Source: JBOGGX01 sp050744245 (GTDB taxonomy: Bacteria; Actinomycetota; Acidimicrobiia; Acidimicrobiales; JBOGGX01). Taken from it: a stretch of DNA of 21,916 bases. Position 1 is the stretch's first letter. Every line of letters begins with the position of its first letter. This document shows positions 1-7,665 of the stretch, piece after piece. The DNA lies in assembly GCA_050744245.1 (NCBI GenBank), contig JBOGGX010000219.1:1-21916 (forward strand), written 5' to 3'. Both the position numbers and the translations under genes were made by a program. Under the pieces are notes generated by a model, which saw only the letters and a list, made by a program, of their open reading frames with translations, did no database searches and had not been told where the DNA came from.

Positions 1-1099
1 GCGGAGGCGGCACCGCGCCGGCCGGAGGTGTCGACGCGGCCTCGGCCGCGGTGATGGCCGCGCCCAGCGCCACCGCGTGCTTGGGGTGGGCGTCGACCGC
101 GACCGGCCGTTCCAGCTCGTCGGTCACCATCTGGGCGACGAGTGGGATGCGCGACGAGCCCCCCACCAGGAGCACCCGGTCGATCTCGGCCGGTTCGAGG
201 TTGGCCGAGCGGATGGCCCGCCGCAGCGCGGCGATGGTCTCGGCCAGCGTCGGCCGGATCATCGTCTCGAGCTCCGAACGGGTCAGCCGCACCTCGGTCT
301 GCAGGTTCGGCAGGAGCACGGGGATCGAGGTGTCGGAGTCACTCGACAGCGCCTCCTTGGCGCCAACGCACTCCTCGCGGAGCCTGGCCAGGGCCGAGAC
401 CGTCGCCGGATCGTTGGCGTCGAGCGCGTCGATGGCGCCGCCAATGCTCTGGTTCACGTGGAAGAACACGGCCTGGTCGAGGTCGATGCCGCCGAGCCGT
501 TCGATGCCCTCCGGGGTGCCCAGGATGTCGAATCCGATGTCGACCCGTTTGCGCAGCACCACCGCGTCGAACGTTCCGCCGCCGAGGTCGTAGACGGCCA
601 CCGTTGCGCCCGGCTCCACCCGCTCCTGGGTGGCGTAGTAGACCGCGGCCGCCTCAGGTTCGGTCAGGGTCACCGCGTCGGTGAGCTCGGCCATCCTGAT
701 GGCCTGGTCGAGCAGGTCGCGCTTGTACGGTCCCCAGTTCGCCGGGTACGTGAGCGCCACCCGGTCGTGGGGGCCGCCCTGCCGCTCGGTGACCCGCTCG
801 ACCACCCACGCCAGCAGCTTGGCCATGAGCGACTCGGCCGAGTACGGCGTGCCGCCGAGCACGATCGGCGTCGGGTCGCCCAGCCGCCGTTTGAACTCCT
901 GGGCCACCCGCTGAGGGTCGCTGAGCGCCCGCCGGCTGGCGGCCTCGCCGGCGAGCACGGTGCCGTCGTCCCGCAGGAAGATGACCGATGGGATGGTGGC
1001 GGCCCGGTTGCCGAGGGGGACGATCTCCACCTTGCCGTCCGACGCGATGGCGGCGGCGGTGTAGGTCGTGCCCAGGTCGATGCCGAGCCGGTAGGTCAC
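1..1099 (-). CDS. Hsp70 (DnaK-like) family protein, C-terminus off the left edge
   Basis: The minus-strand reading frame is open from a GTG at 1097-1099 to the window edge (366 codons) and encodes an actin-fold Hsp70 nucleotide-binding domain. Visible motifs are phosphate-1 GIDLGTTYTAAA (about residues 6-17), phosphate-2 YDLGGGTFDAVV (about 168-180) and the adenosine motif LVGGSSRIPLV (about 308-318). Just after the ATPase domain the chain turns Ala/Pro-rich (PPAGAVPPP), which suggests a linker rather than a standard DnaK substrate-binding domain. This fits the divergent actinobacterial Hsp70-like proteins rather than housekeeping DnaK, but the missing C-terminus prevents a decision. The GTG was chosen because it directly precedes TYRLGIDLGTT, the normal Hsp70 N-terminus. 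It lies 4 nt after the stop of the upstream nuclease gene, so the two are probably co-transcribed. Role inferred: ATP-dependent chaperone or regulatory ATPase. Confidence 0.9.
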   Translation of the reverse strand, partial: MTYRLGIDLGTTYTAAAIASDGKVEIVPLGNRAATIPSVIFLRDDGTVLAGEAASRRALSDPQRVAQEFKRRLGDPTPIVLGGTPYSAESLMAKLLAWVVERVTERQGGPHDRVALTYPANWGPYKRDLLDQAIRMAELTDAVTLTEPEAAAVYYATQERVEPGATVAVYDLGGGTFDAVVLRKRVDIGFDILGTPEGIERLGGIDLDQAVFFHVNQSIGGAIDALDANDPATVSALARLREECVGAKEALSSDSDTSIPVLLPNLQTEVRLTRSELETMIRPTLAETIAALRRAIRSANLEPAEIDRVLLVGGSSRIPLVAQMVTDELERPVAVDAHPKHAVALGAAITAAEAASTPPAGAVPPP

Positions 1100-1103
1100 G
1101 TCG

Positions 1104-4100
1104 CTACAGCGCCCGTGAGAGTCGTTGCAGGGTGGACCCCTCGGCCGGGGTGAAGGCGTGGCGGGGCCGGTTGCCGGTCTCGAGCGCGACGACGAGCCGG
1201 TAGCCGGCCAGGACGATCTGGCGCAACGTCGGGTGGTCGATCCCCTCGGCCGCGTCGAGGATGGCGCACAGGACGTTCGAGACCGCCGGGTCGTTCGAGT
1301 AAGCCCGCGTCAGGTCGCACAGGCTGTCGAACGTGACGTTGACCGTGACCGTGTCGACGTACTCGGTGGTGCCGCCGTCCTTGTCTCGGATCATGGCCCG
1401 AACGCTGCGGGACCCGACGTCAGAGGTCGAGCACGACGCCGTGTTCGACGCCGAGAACGGCCCGTAGCCGCTACCCCTGCCGCAGTCGAAGGCGTACCGG
1501 AACCCGGCGGCCACGTCGGGCGCGGACGGGTCGGCCGGGTCGGTGAGCGACAGCATGAACGGGAACCCGGCCGGGGCCGTCGCCGGGGCGTTGAACGTCG
1601 CGGCGGGGGCCACGTTGGCGACGTCGACCATGGCGACGTCGACGGCGGTGGTGAAGCCGTCGGATGCCTGCACGCCCACCATCAAGGTCGCCGGCCCGTC
1701 GATCGCCGAGGCCGGGAACGTCACCGACGCCCCGGGCGTCTCGAAGGTGCCGTCGCCGTCGAGGTCCCACGCCACGGTGACCGGGTCGCCGTCACCGTCG
1801 TCGGCGACGGCCGTCAGGGTCACCGAACCGCCCTCGGCCACGGGGTACGGCCCACCCGCTTCGATCGTCGGCGCCTGATTGAAGAGGAACCGCGACACCG
1901 ACGGGTCGTGGTCGGAGGTCTGGACCGCGAACTCGGCGTTGACGTGGACCACGTCATAGGCGTCGCCGGCACTCAGCCGATCGGCGGCGCCCGCGCTGAC
2001 CAGGATGTGGTCGAGGGTCTGGGAGTTGCCCTCGAACACGTAGCCGTACTGCTCCTCCGGCGGCAGCGTGTCGATCAGGTCGGTGAGGTCGTCGGCGAGG
2101 AGGATCTCGAGGGCGTCGGAGAACTCGAAGTCGTTGAAGTCGCCGAGGGCGACGACGTTGGCGTGCGGGTCGAGGTCGAGGATCGAGTCGATGAACCCGT
2201 TGAGCACTGCGGCCTGCTGGGCCCGCTGCGCGTCGGTCACCCGGACGGGAGGCTGGGTACGACCGAACAGCGGGTCGTCGCCGCCCTTGGAGTTGAAATG
2301 GTTGACGATCACGAAGAACGTCTCGCCGTCAAGCAGGAACTCGGCCGCCAGCGGCTTGCGGCTGCTGGTCCAGGCCGGGTTGAGCGGGTCGACGCGACCG
2401 GGGCTGAGCGTGAGCTCCGGGCCGTCGGCCCCGGCGACCGCGTCGACCGGCGTGGTCGGGTCGCCGCCGGGCCGGTCGACGAACTCGACGCCGGTGTCGG
2501 TGCGGAACAGGAAGCCGACCCGGATGTTGCCGCCCGGGGCGCCGCCGTCCTGGTCGTCGACCGGGTTGATCTGGCGGTGGTCGTAGGTGGGCCCGCCCGC
2601 GTCTTCGATGGCGGCCACCAGCGCGCCGAGGGTCAGGTTGGCATCGGTCACCGCATCGTTTTCGGTGCCGTTGTTGTCCTGGATTTCCTCGAGGGCGACG
2701 ATGTCGGGCGAGCGCAGGTGCTCGACCACGACGTCGGCCAGCCCTTCGAACTTCGCGGCCGGGTCGTTGGGGTTCAGGTTCTCCACGTTGAAGGTGGCCA
2801 CCGAGAGCTCGTGCTCCACCACGTCCCGGGTGGTCTCGCGCACCAGCCCGCGGTCGACGCCCGTCAGCGGGCTGGTGAGGTAGAGCTTGTAGTTGCCGAA
2901 GCTGTAGTCCATGATCCCGACGGCCGGCGCGGTGAAGCCGTCGCCGACGTTGACCACCGGCGTCGGGCCCACGATGGTGTCGTCGAGGAAAACCCGCTCC
3001 GGGTTGAAGTCGCCGGGCGTGACGACGACGCCGCCGCGGGCGGTGCGCGGGCCGGCGTTGGCGCCGTTGTCGCCCACCACCGACACCTCGCCGAAGTTGT
3101 TCGTCGGTCCCGTGGCGACGGCGTCGTTGATCTGGACCCGCATCGATTCGAGGCTCTCGTAGAAGTCGATGCCGTCCGTCGCCGGGTCGAAGTCGGCGAA
3201 GGAGTCGTCGTCGATGACGGTCGCGGGCGGGACCCGGCCGCCGTTCCCGATCACCGTGGTGGCCGGAAGGGGGTTGCCCGTGGAGAGCACGCTGATGGTG
3301 GGCGAGGCGATCTCGGTCAGGGTCAGGTTGTCGCTCGCCGCACCACCCGGGCGGAACTCGGTGACGGTGCCGCCCACCGTCACCTCGTCGCCGAGGTTGA
3401 CCGCTGGCGCGGACGAGGTGAACACGAAGATGGCCTCCGACGTGGTCACGTCGGCATCGGGCGCCGGGTCCTGGAGGTAGAAGCCGTTGCCCAGCTTGGC
3501 CGTGACGATGGCCGGCAGGGTCGACACGCTGGTGCCGGCCCGGGGCGACGTGTGCGACGCGCCCTGGATGTCGTGGATGGCGATGGGCGGCCCGGTGGTG
3601 GTGAAGTCGAACGTGAAGTCGGCGGCCATGGCGTCGGGCGGGTCCTCGCCGTCCTGGTCGGTGATCGCGGCGGCCACGACGGTGACCGAGCAGGCCTCGT
3701 CCTCGGAGAAGTCGGTCACCGGGTCGAGGCTGAACGTCGTCGGCCCGCCGCCGACGGCAGCCGGATGGGCGCCGCTGACGGCACAGGTGATCGTGAACCA
3801 GTCGCCGGTCACGTCGACCGCCTCGGTGAACGTCACCGAGACGTTCGCACCGGTGGCCACGCCCGCGGCGCCGTCGGCCGGGGTCGTGCTGGCCACGGCG
3901 GGCGGGGCATCGCCGCCGCAGGGGCCGAGGGGCGAGGCCGTGGTGCGGGGGGCGGGGGCGGAGGCGGCGAAGTCGGCGCCGTTCTGGTCGGTGTCGGTGC
4001 AGCCGAGCGTGGCCCGATGGCCGGCCGTCGTGTTCGACAGGGTCGGCGCGGCGGCCGCGCCCTCGAAGAAGTTGGCGTTGCCGTACCCGACCAGGTCGAC

Positions 4101-4589
4101 GATCCGGGCCAGTTCGTCGGCGCTGCACGGGTCGCTGCCGCCGTTGCACGCCAGCCCCTGGGCGGTGCTGGCCACGATGCCCTTGCCGGCGCCGGCGGCC
4201 ATGAGGATGCCGCCGATGGTGTCCGGCGGCGGGAGGGGCGCGCCGACGGTCCCGCCGCCCATCTGCACCAGGTGGTACTGACCGGGCTGGAGCATGCCCG
4301 AGAGCTCGACGGGGCCGTTGCCGGCGAACGTGCCGGTGCCGGTGGCGCTGGCGTACTGCACCGACCAGCCGGTGAGGTCGACCGGAGCAGCGCCCCGGTT
4401 GAACAGCTCGACGAAGTCGTTGGTGAACGGCGCGCCGGTGTTCCCGCCCCCGCCGTAGAGCTGGCTCACGACGACGTTGGGGCTCACCGCACCCGCCGTT
4501 CCCGCCAACCCGGCCAGGAAGCCCATCACCATGGCGATGACGGCGCCGATGGCCACCGCCGGCCTGCCCACGGACGCAACTCCCGACAT
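1104..4589 (-). CDS. Secreted multidomain extracellular nuclease (ExeM/NucH-like)
   Basis: About 1161 aa. An N-terminal hydrophobic stretch ending in AGTAGA looks like a Sec signal peptide. The visible order is: a lamin-tail-like domain (about 38-165, motif NDFVELFNRG, LTGWSVQYAS); an Ig-like bacterial domain beginning PADGAAGVATGANVSVTF (about 235-335); an OB-fold YhcR-type segment (about 340-450, GNGFYLQDPAPDAD); an endonuclease/exonuclease/phosphatase domain (about 597-895); and PKD/Ig-like repeats (about 905-1080). Catalytic motifs of the EEP fold are all present: ATFNVENLNP, ALEEIQDNNG, VNHFNSKGG, ALGDFND, TLDHILV and SDHDPS. The expected function is extracellular DNA/RNA hydrolysis for nutrient scavenging or biofilm turnover. 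The ATG at 4587-4589 is preferred over the in-frame start at 4637: a GGGGGA ribosome site lies upstream and the signal peptide then starts correctly. The gene is directly followed by the Hsp70-like gene. Confidence 0.88.
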   Translation of the reverse strand: MSGVASVGRPAVAIGAVIAMVMGFLAGLAGTAGAVSPNVVVSQLYGGGGNTGAPFTNDFVELFNRGAAPVDLTGWSVQYASATGTGTFAGNGPVELSGMLQPGQYHLVQMGGGTVGAPLPPPDTIGGILMAAGAGKGIVASTAQGLACNGGSDPCSADELARIVDLVGYGNANFFEGAAAAPTLSNTTAGHRATLGCTDTDQNGADFAASAPAPRTTASPLGPCGGDAPPAVASTTPADGAAGVATGANVSVTFTEAVDVTGDWFTITCAVSGAHPAAVGGGPTTFSLDPVTDFSEDEACSVTVVAAAITDQDGEDPPDAMAADFTFDFTTTGPPIAIHDIQGASHTSPRAGTSVSTLPAIVTAKLGNGFYLQDPAPDADVTTSEAIFVFTSSAPAVNLGDEVTVGGTVTEFRPGGAASDNLTLTEIASPTISVLSTGNPLPATTVIGNGGRVPPATVIDDDSFADFDPATDGIDFYESLESMRVQINDAVATGPTNNFGEVSVVGDNGANAGPRTARGGVVVTPGDFNPERVFLDDTIVGPTPVVNVGDGFTAPAVGIMDYSFGNYKLYLTSPLTGVDRGLVRETTRDVVEHELSVATFNVENLNPNDPAAKFEGLADVVVEHLRSPDIVALEEIQDNNGTENDAVTDANLTLGALVAAIEDAGGPTYDHRQINPVDDQDGGAPGGNIRVGFLFRTDTGVEFVDRPGGDPTTPVDAVAGADGPELTLSPGRVDPLNPAWTSSRKPLAAEFLLDGETFFVIVNHFNSKGGDDPLFGRTQPPVRVTDAQRAQQAAVLNGFIDSILDLDPHANVVALGDFNDFEFSDALEILLADDLTDLIDTLPPEEQYGYVFEGNSQTLDHILVSAGAADRLSAGDAYDVVHVNAEFAVQTSDHDPSVSRFLFNQAPTIEAGGPYPVAEGGSVTLTAVADDGDGDPVTVAWDLDGDGTFETPGASVTFPASAIDGPATLMVGVQASDGFTTAVDVAMVDVANVAPAATFNAPATAPAGFPFMLSLTDPADPSAPDVAAGFRYAFDCGRGSGYGPFSASNTASCSTSDVGSRSVRAMIRDKDGGTTEYVDTVTVNVTFDSLCDLTRAYSNDPAVSNVLCAILDAAEGIDHPTLRQIVLAGYRLVVALETGNRPRHAFTPAEGSTLQRLSRAL

Positions 4590-4733
4590 GACAAAGTCCC
4601 CCTGTCCCGCCAGGTGTGATCGAGCCGAACGTACCACCCGTCGAATGTTCGGCCGTCCGGCTCCGTATACCCAGCGGGAGCGATGTCGATCGGGTCGCTC
4701 CCGACCGGATCATCGCCGAGAAGGGGGACAGGT
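4590..4733. promoter_or_regulatory. Divergent control region between nuclease and CHRD genes
   Basis: This 144-bp gap separates two divergent genes for secreted proteins. Both have nearly the same ribosome site read outward: AGGGGGAC before the nuclease ATG and AGGGGGACA before the CHRD ATG. A 9-bp inverted repeat CGGGAGCGA/TCGCTCCCG spans 4675-4703 with an 11-nt loop. A second repeat, GCCGAAC/GTTCGGC, spans 4624-4653. A self-complementary GTATAC at 4665-4670 could serve as a -10 core on either strand, but I see no convincing -35 box. The repeats could be operator sites or 5' UTR hairpins; which one cannot be decided here. Confidence 0.4.
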
Positions 4734-5237
4734 ATGGGGAGAATCCGGACGTCACCGCGGGTGGCGTTCTGCGCGGTCGTGCTCGTGGCCCTGCTCGGGC
4801 CGTTGGCGTTCTCCGGAACCGCCGGCGCCGGGAGCTCGGCTCGCACCGACCGCTTCGTCGAGCGGCTCTTGGGGACCAACGAGGTGCCCCCGGCCGACCT
4901 CGACGGGCGAGGCATCGCCCGGGTCGAGATCGACGCCGAGGCGGGCGAGGCTTGCTTCAAGGTGACCTTCGACCGGACGGGCACGCCCAACCGGGGTCAT
5001 ATCCACACCGGCGCGGCCGGGGTCAACGGCGGCATCGTCGTGTCCCTGTTCGAGCTGGTTGGGATGCCAACCGACCCGCTCAACGACGAGCTGGAGCGAG
5101 GGCGGGGCACCGGGTGTGTCACCGCCGACCCGGCCGTGCTGGCCGACATCGTCGCCAACCCGGAGCTGTACTACGTCAACCTGCACAACGCCAGGTTCCC
5201 GGGCGGCGCCGTCCGCTGTCAGCTCTTGGAGGACTGA
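4734..5237 (+). CDS. Secreted CHRD-domain protein
   Basis: 167 aa. The N-terminus has Arg residues, then a hydrophobic core (VAFCAVVLVALLGPLAF) and an Ala/Gly-rich region resembling a signal peptide cleavage site. The rest is one CHRD (chordin-like) domain: LLGTNEVPPADLDGRG near the start, the hallmark GHIHTGAAGVNGGIVVSLF in the middle, and YYVNLHNARFPGGAVRCQL at the end. These domains occur in many secreted bacterial proteins and their biochemical role is unknown. Two cysteines (in EACFKV and AVRCQL, plus GTGCVT) could form disulfides outside the cell. The ATG at 4734 is preferred over 4683 because it has AGGGGGA 5 nt upstream and leads straight into the signal peptide. It is divergent from the secreted nuclease and shares its ribosome-site style, so the two may be co-regulated. 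Confidence 0.85.
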   Translation: MGRIRTSPRVAFCAVVLVALLGPLAFSGTAGAGSSARTDRFVERLLGTNEVPPADLDGRGIARVEIDAEAGEACFKVTFDRTGTPNRGHIHTGAAGVNGGIVVSLFELVGMPTDPLNDELERGRGTGCVTADPAVLADIVANPELYYVNLHNARFPGGAVRCQLLED

Positions 5238-5255
5238 GGGCAACCGCGCGCCCAT

Positions 5256-5309
5256 CCGAACTTCGGGTGGTTATCGCGCCGATAGGCGCGATAACCACCC
5301 CACATTCGG
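5256..5309. terminator. Strong hairpin between convergent genes, probable bidirectional terminator
   Basis: A perfect 16-bp inverted repeat, GGGTGGTTATCGCGCC at 5265-5280 and its complement at 5285-5300, closes on a GATA loop. An outer CCGAA/TTCGG pair (5256-5260, 5305-5309) extends it. It lies between the CHRD stop (5237) and the stop of the convergent XRE gene (5327), where a two-way terminator is expected. There is no T-tract on either side, so it would work as a T-less hairpin, as is common in actinobacteria. Confidence 0.7.
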
Positions 5310-5326
5310 GCTGGGTCGGGCCCGCG

Positions 5327-5893
5327 TCAGGTCCGGTCGTGGCGGCCGACGACGAACCAGATGCCGTGGACCGGCTCGTCGCCCAGGTTCCAGAGCCGGT
5401 GAGGGTGGGTCGAGTCGAAGGCGATCGTGTCGCCGGGCCCGAGCTCATGGCGTTCGAAGCCGATCTGGACCCCGAGCCGTCCGGAGAGCACGTAGCCGTA
5501 CTCCCGGCCGTGGTGGCGCATGAGCCGCTCGTCCGGTGACGAGGAGCCACCCACGTCGTAGGTGACGTGGAGGAAGTCGACGTTGGCGTCGTGGGCCGTC
5601 AGGCGTTCCCACCGCACGCCCGAGCTGAGCTCGATCGCGTCGCGCTCGGCCGGGTGGACGAGCGAGTCCTTTGGTGTGCCCTCGCCGCCCCGGAAGAGGT
5701 CGTCGATCGACGCCCCCAGCTCGGTGACGATCGCGTACAGGGTGCTGACCGACGGCTTCGACTGCCCCGACTCGACCTGCGAGATCAGGCTGGCCGACAG
5801 CCCCAACCGGCGGGCCAACTCCCGCTGGCTGATGCCGTGAGCCTCCCGCTCGGCCCGCAGCCGGCCGCCGATGTCGTACGGCTCGCCCGTCAT
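5327..5893 (-). CDS. XRE-family transcriptional regulator with C-terminal cupin domain
   Basis: 188 aa. Residues about 8-62 form a helix-turn-helix of the Cro/CI type (GISQRELARRLGLSASLISQ followed by VESGQSKPSVSTLYAI). Residues about 105-185 form a cupin-2 barrel (RHHGREYGYVLSGRLGVQI, LGPGDTIAFDSTHPHRLWN, GIWFVV). Regulators with this architecture bind a small ligand in the cupin and often control an adjacent or divergent catabolic operon for amino acids, polyamines or related compounds. Here the divergent neighbour is a broken M24 peptidase gene, so the regulator may have lost its original target. A palindrome at 5917-5939, between the two start regions, is a likely operator. The frame is intact, unlike the genes it faces. 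Confidence 0.9.
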   Translation of the reverse strand: MTGEPYDIGGRLRAEREAHGISQRELARRLGLSASLISQVESGQSKPSVSTLYAIVTELGASIDDLFRGGEGTPKDSLVHPAERDAIELSSGVRWERLTAHDANVDFLHVTYDVGGSSSPDERLMRHHGREYGYVLSGRLGVQIGFERHELGPGDTIAFDSTHPHRLWNLGDEPVHGIWFVVGRHDRT

Positions 5894-5916
5894 TCCGGCT
5901 CATGGCACGGTCGTCG

Positions 5917-5939
5917 CGTGTTCAGTGTCACTGGACGCG
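5917..5939. promoter_or_regulatory. Candidate operator of the XRE-cupin regulator
   Basis: A perfect 11-bp odd palindrome CAGTGTCACTG (5923-5933) is centred on T5928. It extends to 23 bp with 9 of 11 outward pairs complementary. It lies 24 bp upstream of the regulator start and just before the divergent M24 remnant, the normal place for an autoregulatory operator. No -10/-35 pair is convincing. Confidence 0.45.
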
Positions 5940-5950
5940 AGGGGGAGCCC

Positions 5951-6583
5951 ATGGACGAGTCGTTCCCCGGGGGCGACGACGGCGGCGCCGGGACTCAACA
6001 CCGTCGACTGGGAGAACCGGGTCGATCCCGAACGCCTGCGCCAATATCGGCTGGAGCGGGTGCGCCGGGCGCTCGACGCCACCGAACTCGGGGCCGTGCT
6101 GCTCTTCGAGACGAGCAACATCCGCTACGCCACCGCCACCCACATCGGGTACTGGGCGTTCAACAAGGGTGAACGCTACGCCCTGATCACCAGGACCGGC
6201 CGGCCCCGAATCTGGGCTTCGGGAGCGCGGCCAAGGCCGATCGCCTCCAGCTGCCCCACCTGTACGACGAGCAGAACTCGGTCGGCGGCAACACGGGTCT
6301 GCAGGGCGCCATCGCCCCGGCGGTCGGCCTGCAGCGGAGGGCGGTGCAGCAGCTGGTGTCGGTCCTGAACGACGAGGGCGTCGGCGGGATGCCCATCGGC
6401 GTCGACGTGGCCGAGACGTCGGTGTTCCTCGGGCTCCAGGCGGCCGGGCTCGACGTCCGCCACGGCCAGCAGGTGATGATGAACGCCAGGGCCATAAAGA
6501 ACCAGGACGAGATCATGCTGCTGAGCCAGGCCTGCGCCATGGTCGACGGCGTGTACCAGTCCATCTTCGAGGCGCTCAAGCCG
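5951..6583 (+). pseudogene. M24-family peptidase (Xaa-Pro aminopeptidase-like), N-terminal part only, frameshifted
   Basis: An ATG at 5951 has a strong AGGGGGAG site, but its frame lacks the family sequence after about 15 codons. The recognisable creatinase/aminopeptidase N-terminal domain is split over two further frames. One gives TVDWENRVDPERLRQYRLER, LLFETSNIRYATATHIGYWA and RPRIW. After about 6225 a second gives FGSAAKADRLQLPHLYDEQN, MPIGVDVAETSVFLGLQAAG, QQVMMNARAIKNQDEIML and IFEALKP. A missing base in the IWDFGSAA motif explains the second shift, and one extra base near 5993 would explain the first. The sequence stops where intact M24 proteins continue with GVRENE, before the metal-binding catalytic domain. 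It cannot encode an active peptidase. It abuts an unrelated E1-beta fragment, which points to a deletion. Confidence 0.8.
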
Positions 6584-7057
6584 CCCAGGAGATGGAGCGC
6601 GACCCGGCCGTGTACTTCATCGGCGAGGACGTGGCCGCCGCCGGCGGGGTGTTCAAGACAACCGAGGGCCTGCTCGACCGGTTCGGCCCGGAGCGGGTGC
6701 GCGACACGCCGATCTCGGAGCAGGCGATCATCGGGGCGGCCATGAACGGGCTGCGCCCGATCGCCGAGATCATGTTCAGCGACTTCTTCGCCGTCTGCTG
6801 GGACATCATCGCCAACCAGATCGCCAACGCCCGCTACATGACCGACGGGCAGCTCAACCTGCCGCTGGTGATCCGCACCGCCAACGGGGCCGGGGCCCGG
6901 TTCGGCGCGCAGCACTCCCAGAGCGTCGAGACATGGGCCGCGTCGATACCCGGCCTGAAGGTGGTGGTGCCGTCGACCCCGGTCGACGTCGTCGGGCTGC
7001 TGGCCGCCGCGGTCCGCGATCCCGACCCGGTCATCGTGCTCGAGCCCAGGGTGCTTG
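6584..7057 (+). pseudogene. E1-beta subunit of a 2-oxoacid/acetoin dehydrogenase, truncated at both ends
   Basis: From AQEMERDPAVYFIGEDV through FKTTEGLLDRFGPERV, DTPISEQAIIGAAMNGLRPI, IANQIANARYMTDG, PLVIRTANGAGARFGAQHSQ, IPGLKVVVPSTPVDVVGLL and PDPVIVLEPRVLV, this is the N-terminal pyrimidine-binding domain of a thiamine-diphosphate E1-beta subunit (PdhB/AcoB type). The GEDV glutamate that activates the cofactor is present. The start codon region is gone, because the sequence enters from the M24 remnant at about 6584. The C-terminal transketolase domain is missing: after LEPRVLV (about 7057) the frame continues into unrelated, mobile-element-like sequence until a stop at 7141-7143. An internal ATG at 6592 could start translation but would give only a fragment. 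In life this enzyme needs an E1-alpha partner, which is absent here. Confidence 0.82.
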
Positions 7058-7343
7058 TATCACTTGAGCATCCACCTGGTGACGGGTGGTGGCTACGTAG
7101 GGTGGCCTCGGGAGGGTCCCCGGCGGTGACGCATGTCGGCTGAGCTTCGGGCTCGTGAAAGAGATAGTTGCCGGGGTCCCGCTCCCGAGCAGACTCGGTT
7201 GAAGGAATTGGTGGAGAGCAGCCGGCGCTTGGTAGTTGGCGGCGGCTGATCTCCGGATGACCAACAAGCATGGGTGGCCTACGTCGGTCATCCGCTCGTG
7301 GTCGGGTGGCGCGGGAGCACGTGGCCTGAGGGTGTGAGCGCGC

Positions 7344-7440
7344 TCGAGGGCTCTCCCGGTGCCCTATCGGTGCGTTCGTCCCGGCGAGTTCTCAGCCGGA
7401 GAAGCCGGGCGGCGCGTTTCAAAGAGAGGAGAGCCCTCGA
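7344..7440 (+). ncRNA. Candidate structured leader / bridge-RNA-like region of the IS110 element
   Basis: A perfect 12-bp inverted repeat, TCGAGGGCTCTC (7344-7355) and GAGAGCCCTCGA (7429-7440), ends exactly at the base before the transposase ATG. Nested inside it is a hairpin at 7380-7409: CCCGGC, a GAG bulge, TTCTC, a 5-nt loop, GAGAA, GCCGGG. A further 9-bp inverted repeat, CGGATGACC/GGTCATCCG, lies upstream at 7254-7294. IS110 elements are known to express a structured RNA from the non-coding end that guides target and donor recognition. The location and nested stem pattern fit, but I have not identified target- or donor-binding loops. The right arm also overlaps the ribosome site (AGGAG at 7427-7431), so a translational-control role is an alternative. 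Confidence 0.45.
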
Positions 7441-7665
7441 ATGCGAGACGAGGGTAGTCCCATCGCGGTCGGGATCGACGCGGCGGTGGTGGCCAACCAT
7501 CACGTCGTGGTGCGACGGCCAGTGGCCGGAGGTCCGGGCGAGGTCGTCGAGGACTTCGTCGTGCCGCCGACGTTGTCGGGCATGGCCACTCTGTCCAAGC
7601 GGCTCGCCGTGTACCCGGGTGTGGTGGCGGTGGCCGAGCCGACGGCGATGACGTGGCTGGCGTTA
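7441..7665 (+). pseudogene. IS110-family transposase, N-terminal DEDD fragment
   Basis: About 75 codons remain. IAVGIDAAVVANHHVVVR is the start of the RuvC-like DEDD domain with its first catalytic Asp, and VVAVAEPTAMTWLAL carries the expected Glu. The ATG at 7441 has AGGAG upstream and matches the usual IS110 N-terminus. After WLAL the sequence becomes dehydrogenase-like in another frame; the transposase frame runs on without homology to a stop at about 7707. The remaining Asp residues, the coiled-coil and the catalytic-serine C-terminal domain are all missing, so it is inactive. A different IS110 remnant, the C-terminal part, lies at about 19843-20245. Confidence 0.75.

Larger units (their letters stand above)
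7058..7665 (+). mobile_element. Left part of an IS110-family insertion sequence
   Basis: The E1-beta homology stops at about 7057. A 380-bp non-coding stretch follows, then the N-terminus of an IS110-type transposase (ATG 7441), which is cut at about 7665 where a dehydrogenase remnant begins. A long non-coding left end before the transposase is typical of the IS110 group, where it encodes the bridge RNA. IS110 elements have no long terminal inverted repeats and make little or no target duplication, so the outer boundary is an estimate from the loss of E1-beta homology. The right end of the element is not here. Confidence 0.65.

Noticed and set aside
1125..4619. Plus-strand open frame of 1164 codons opposite the nuclease gene
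   Set aside because: It is an antisense shadow caused by high GC: the translation is Arg/Gly/Val-rich low complexity without domains, while the minus strand has a clear multidomain nuclease.
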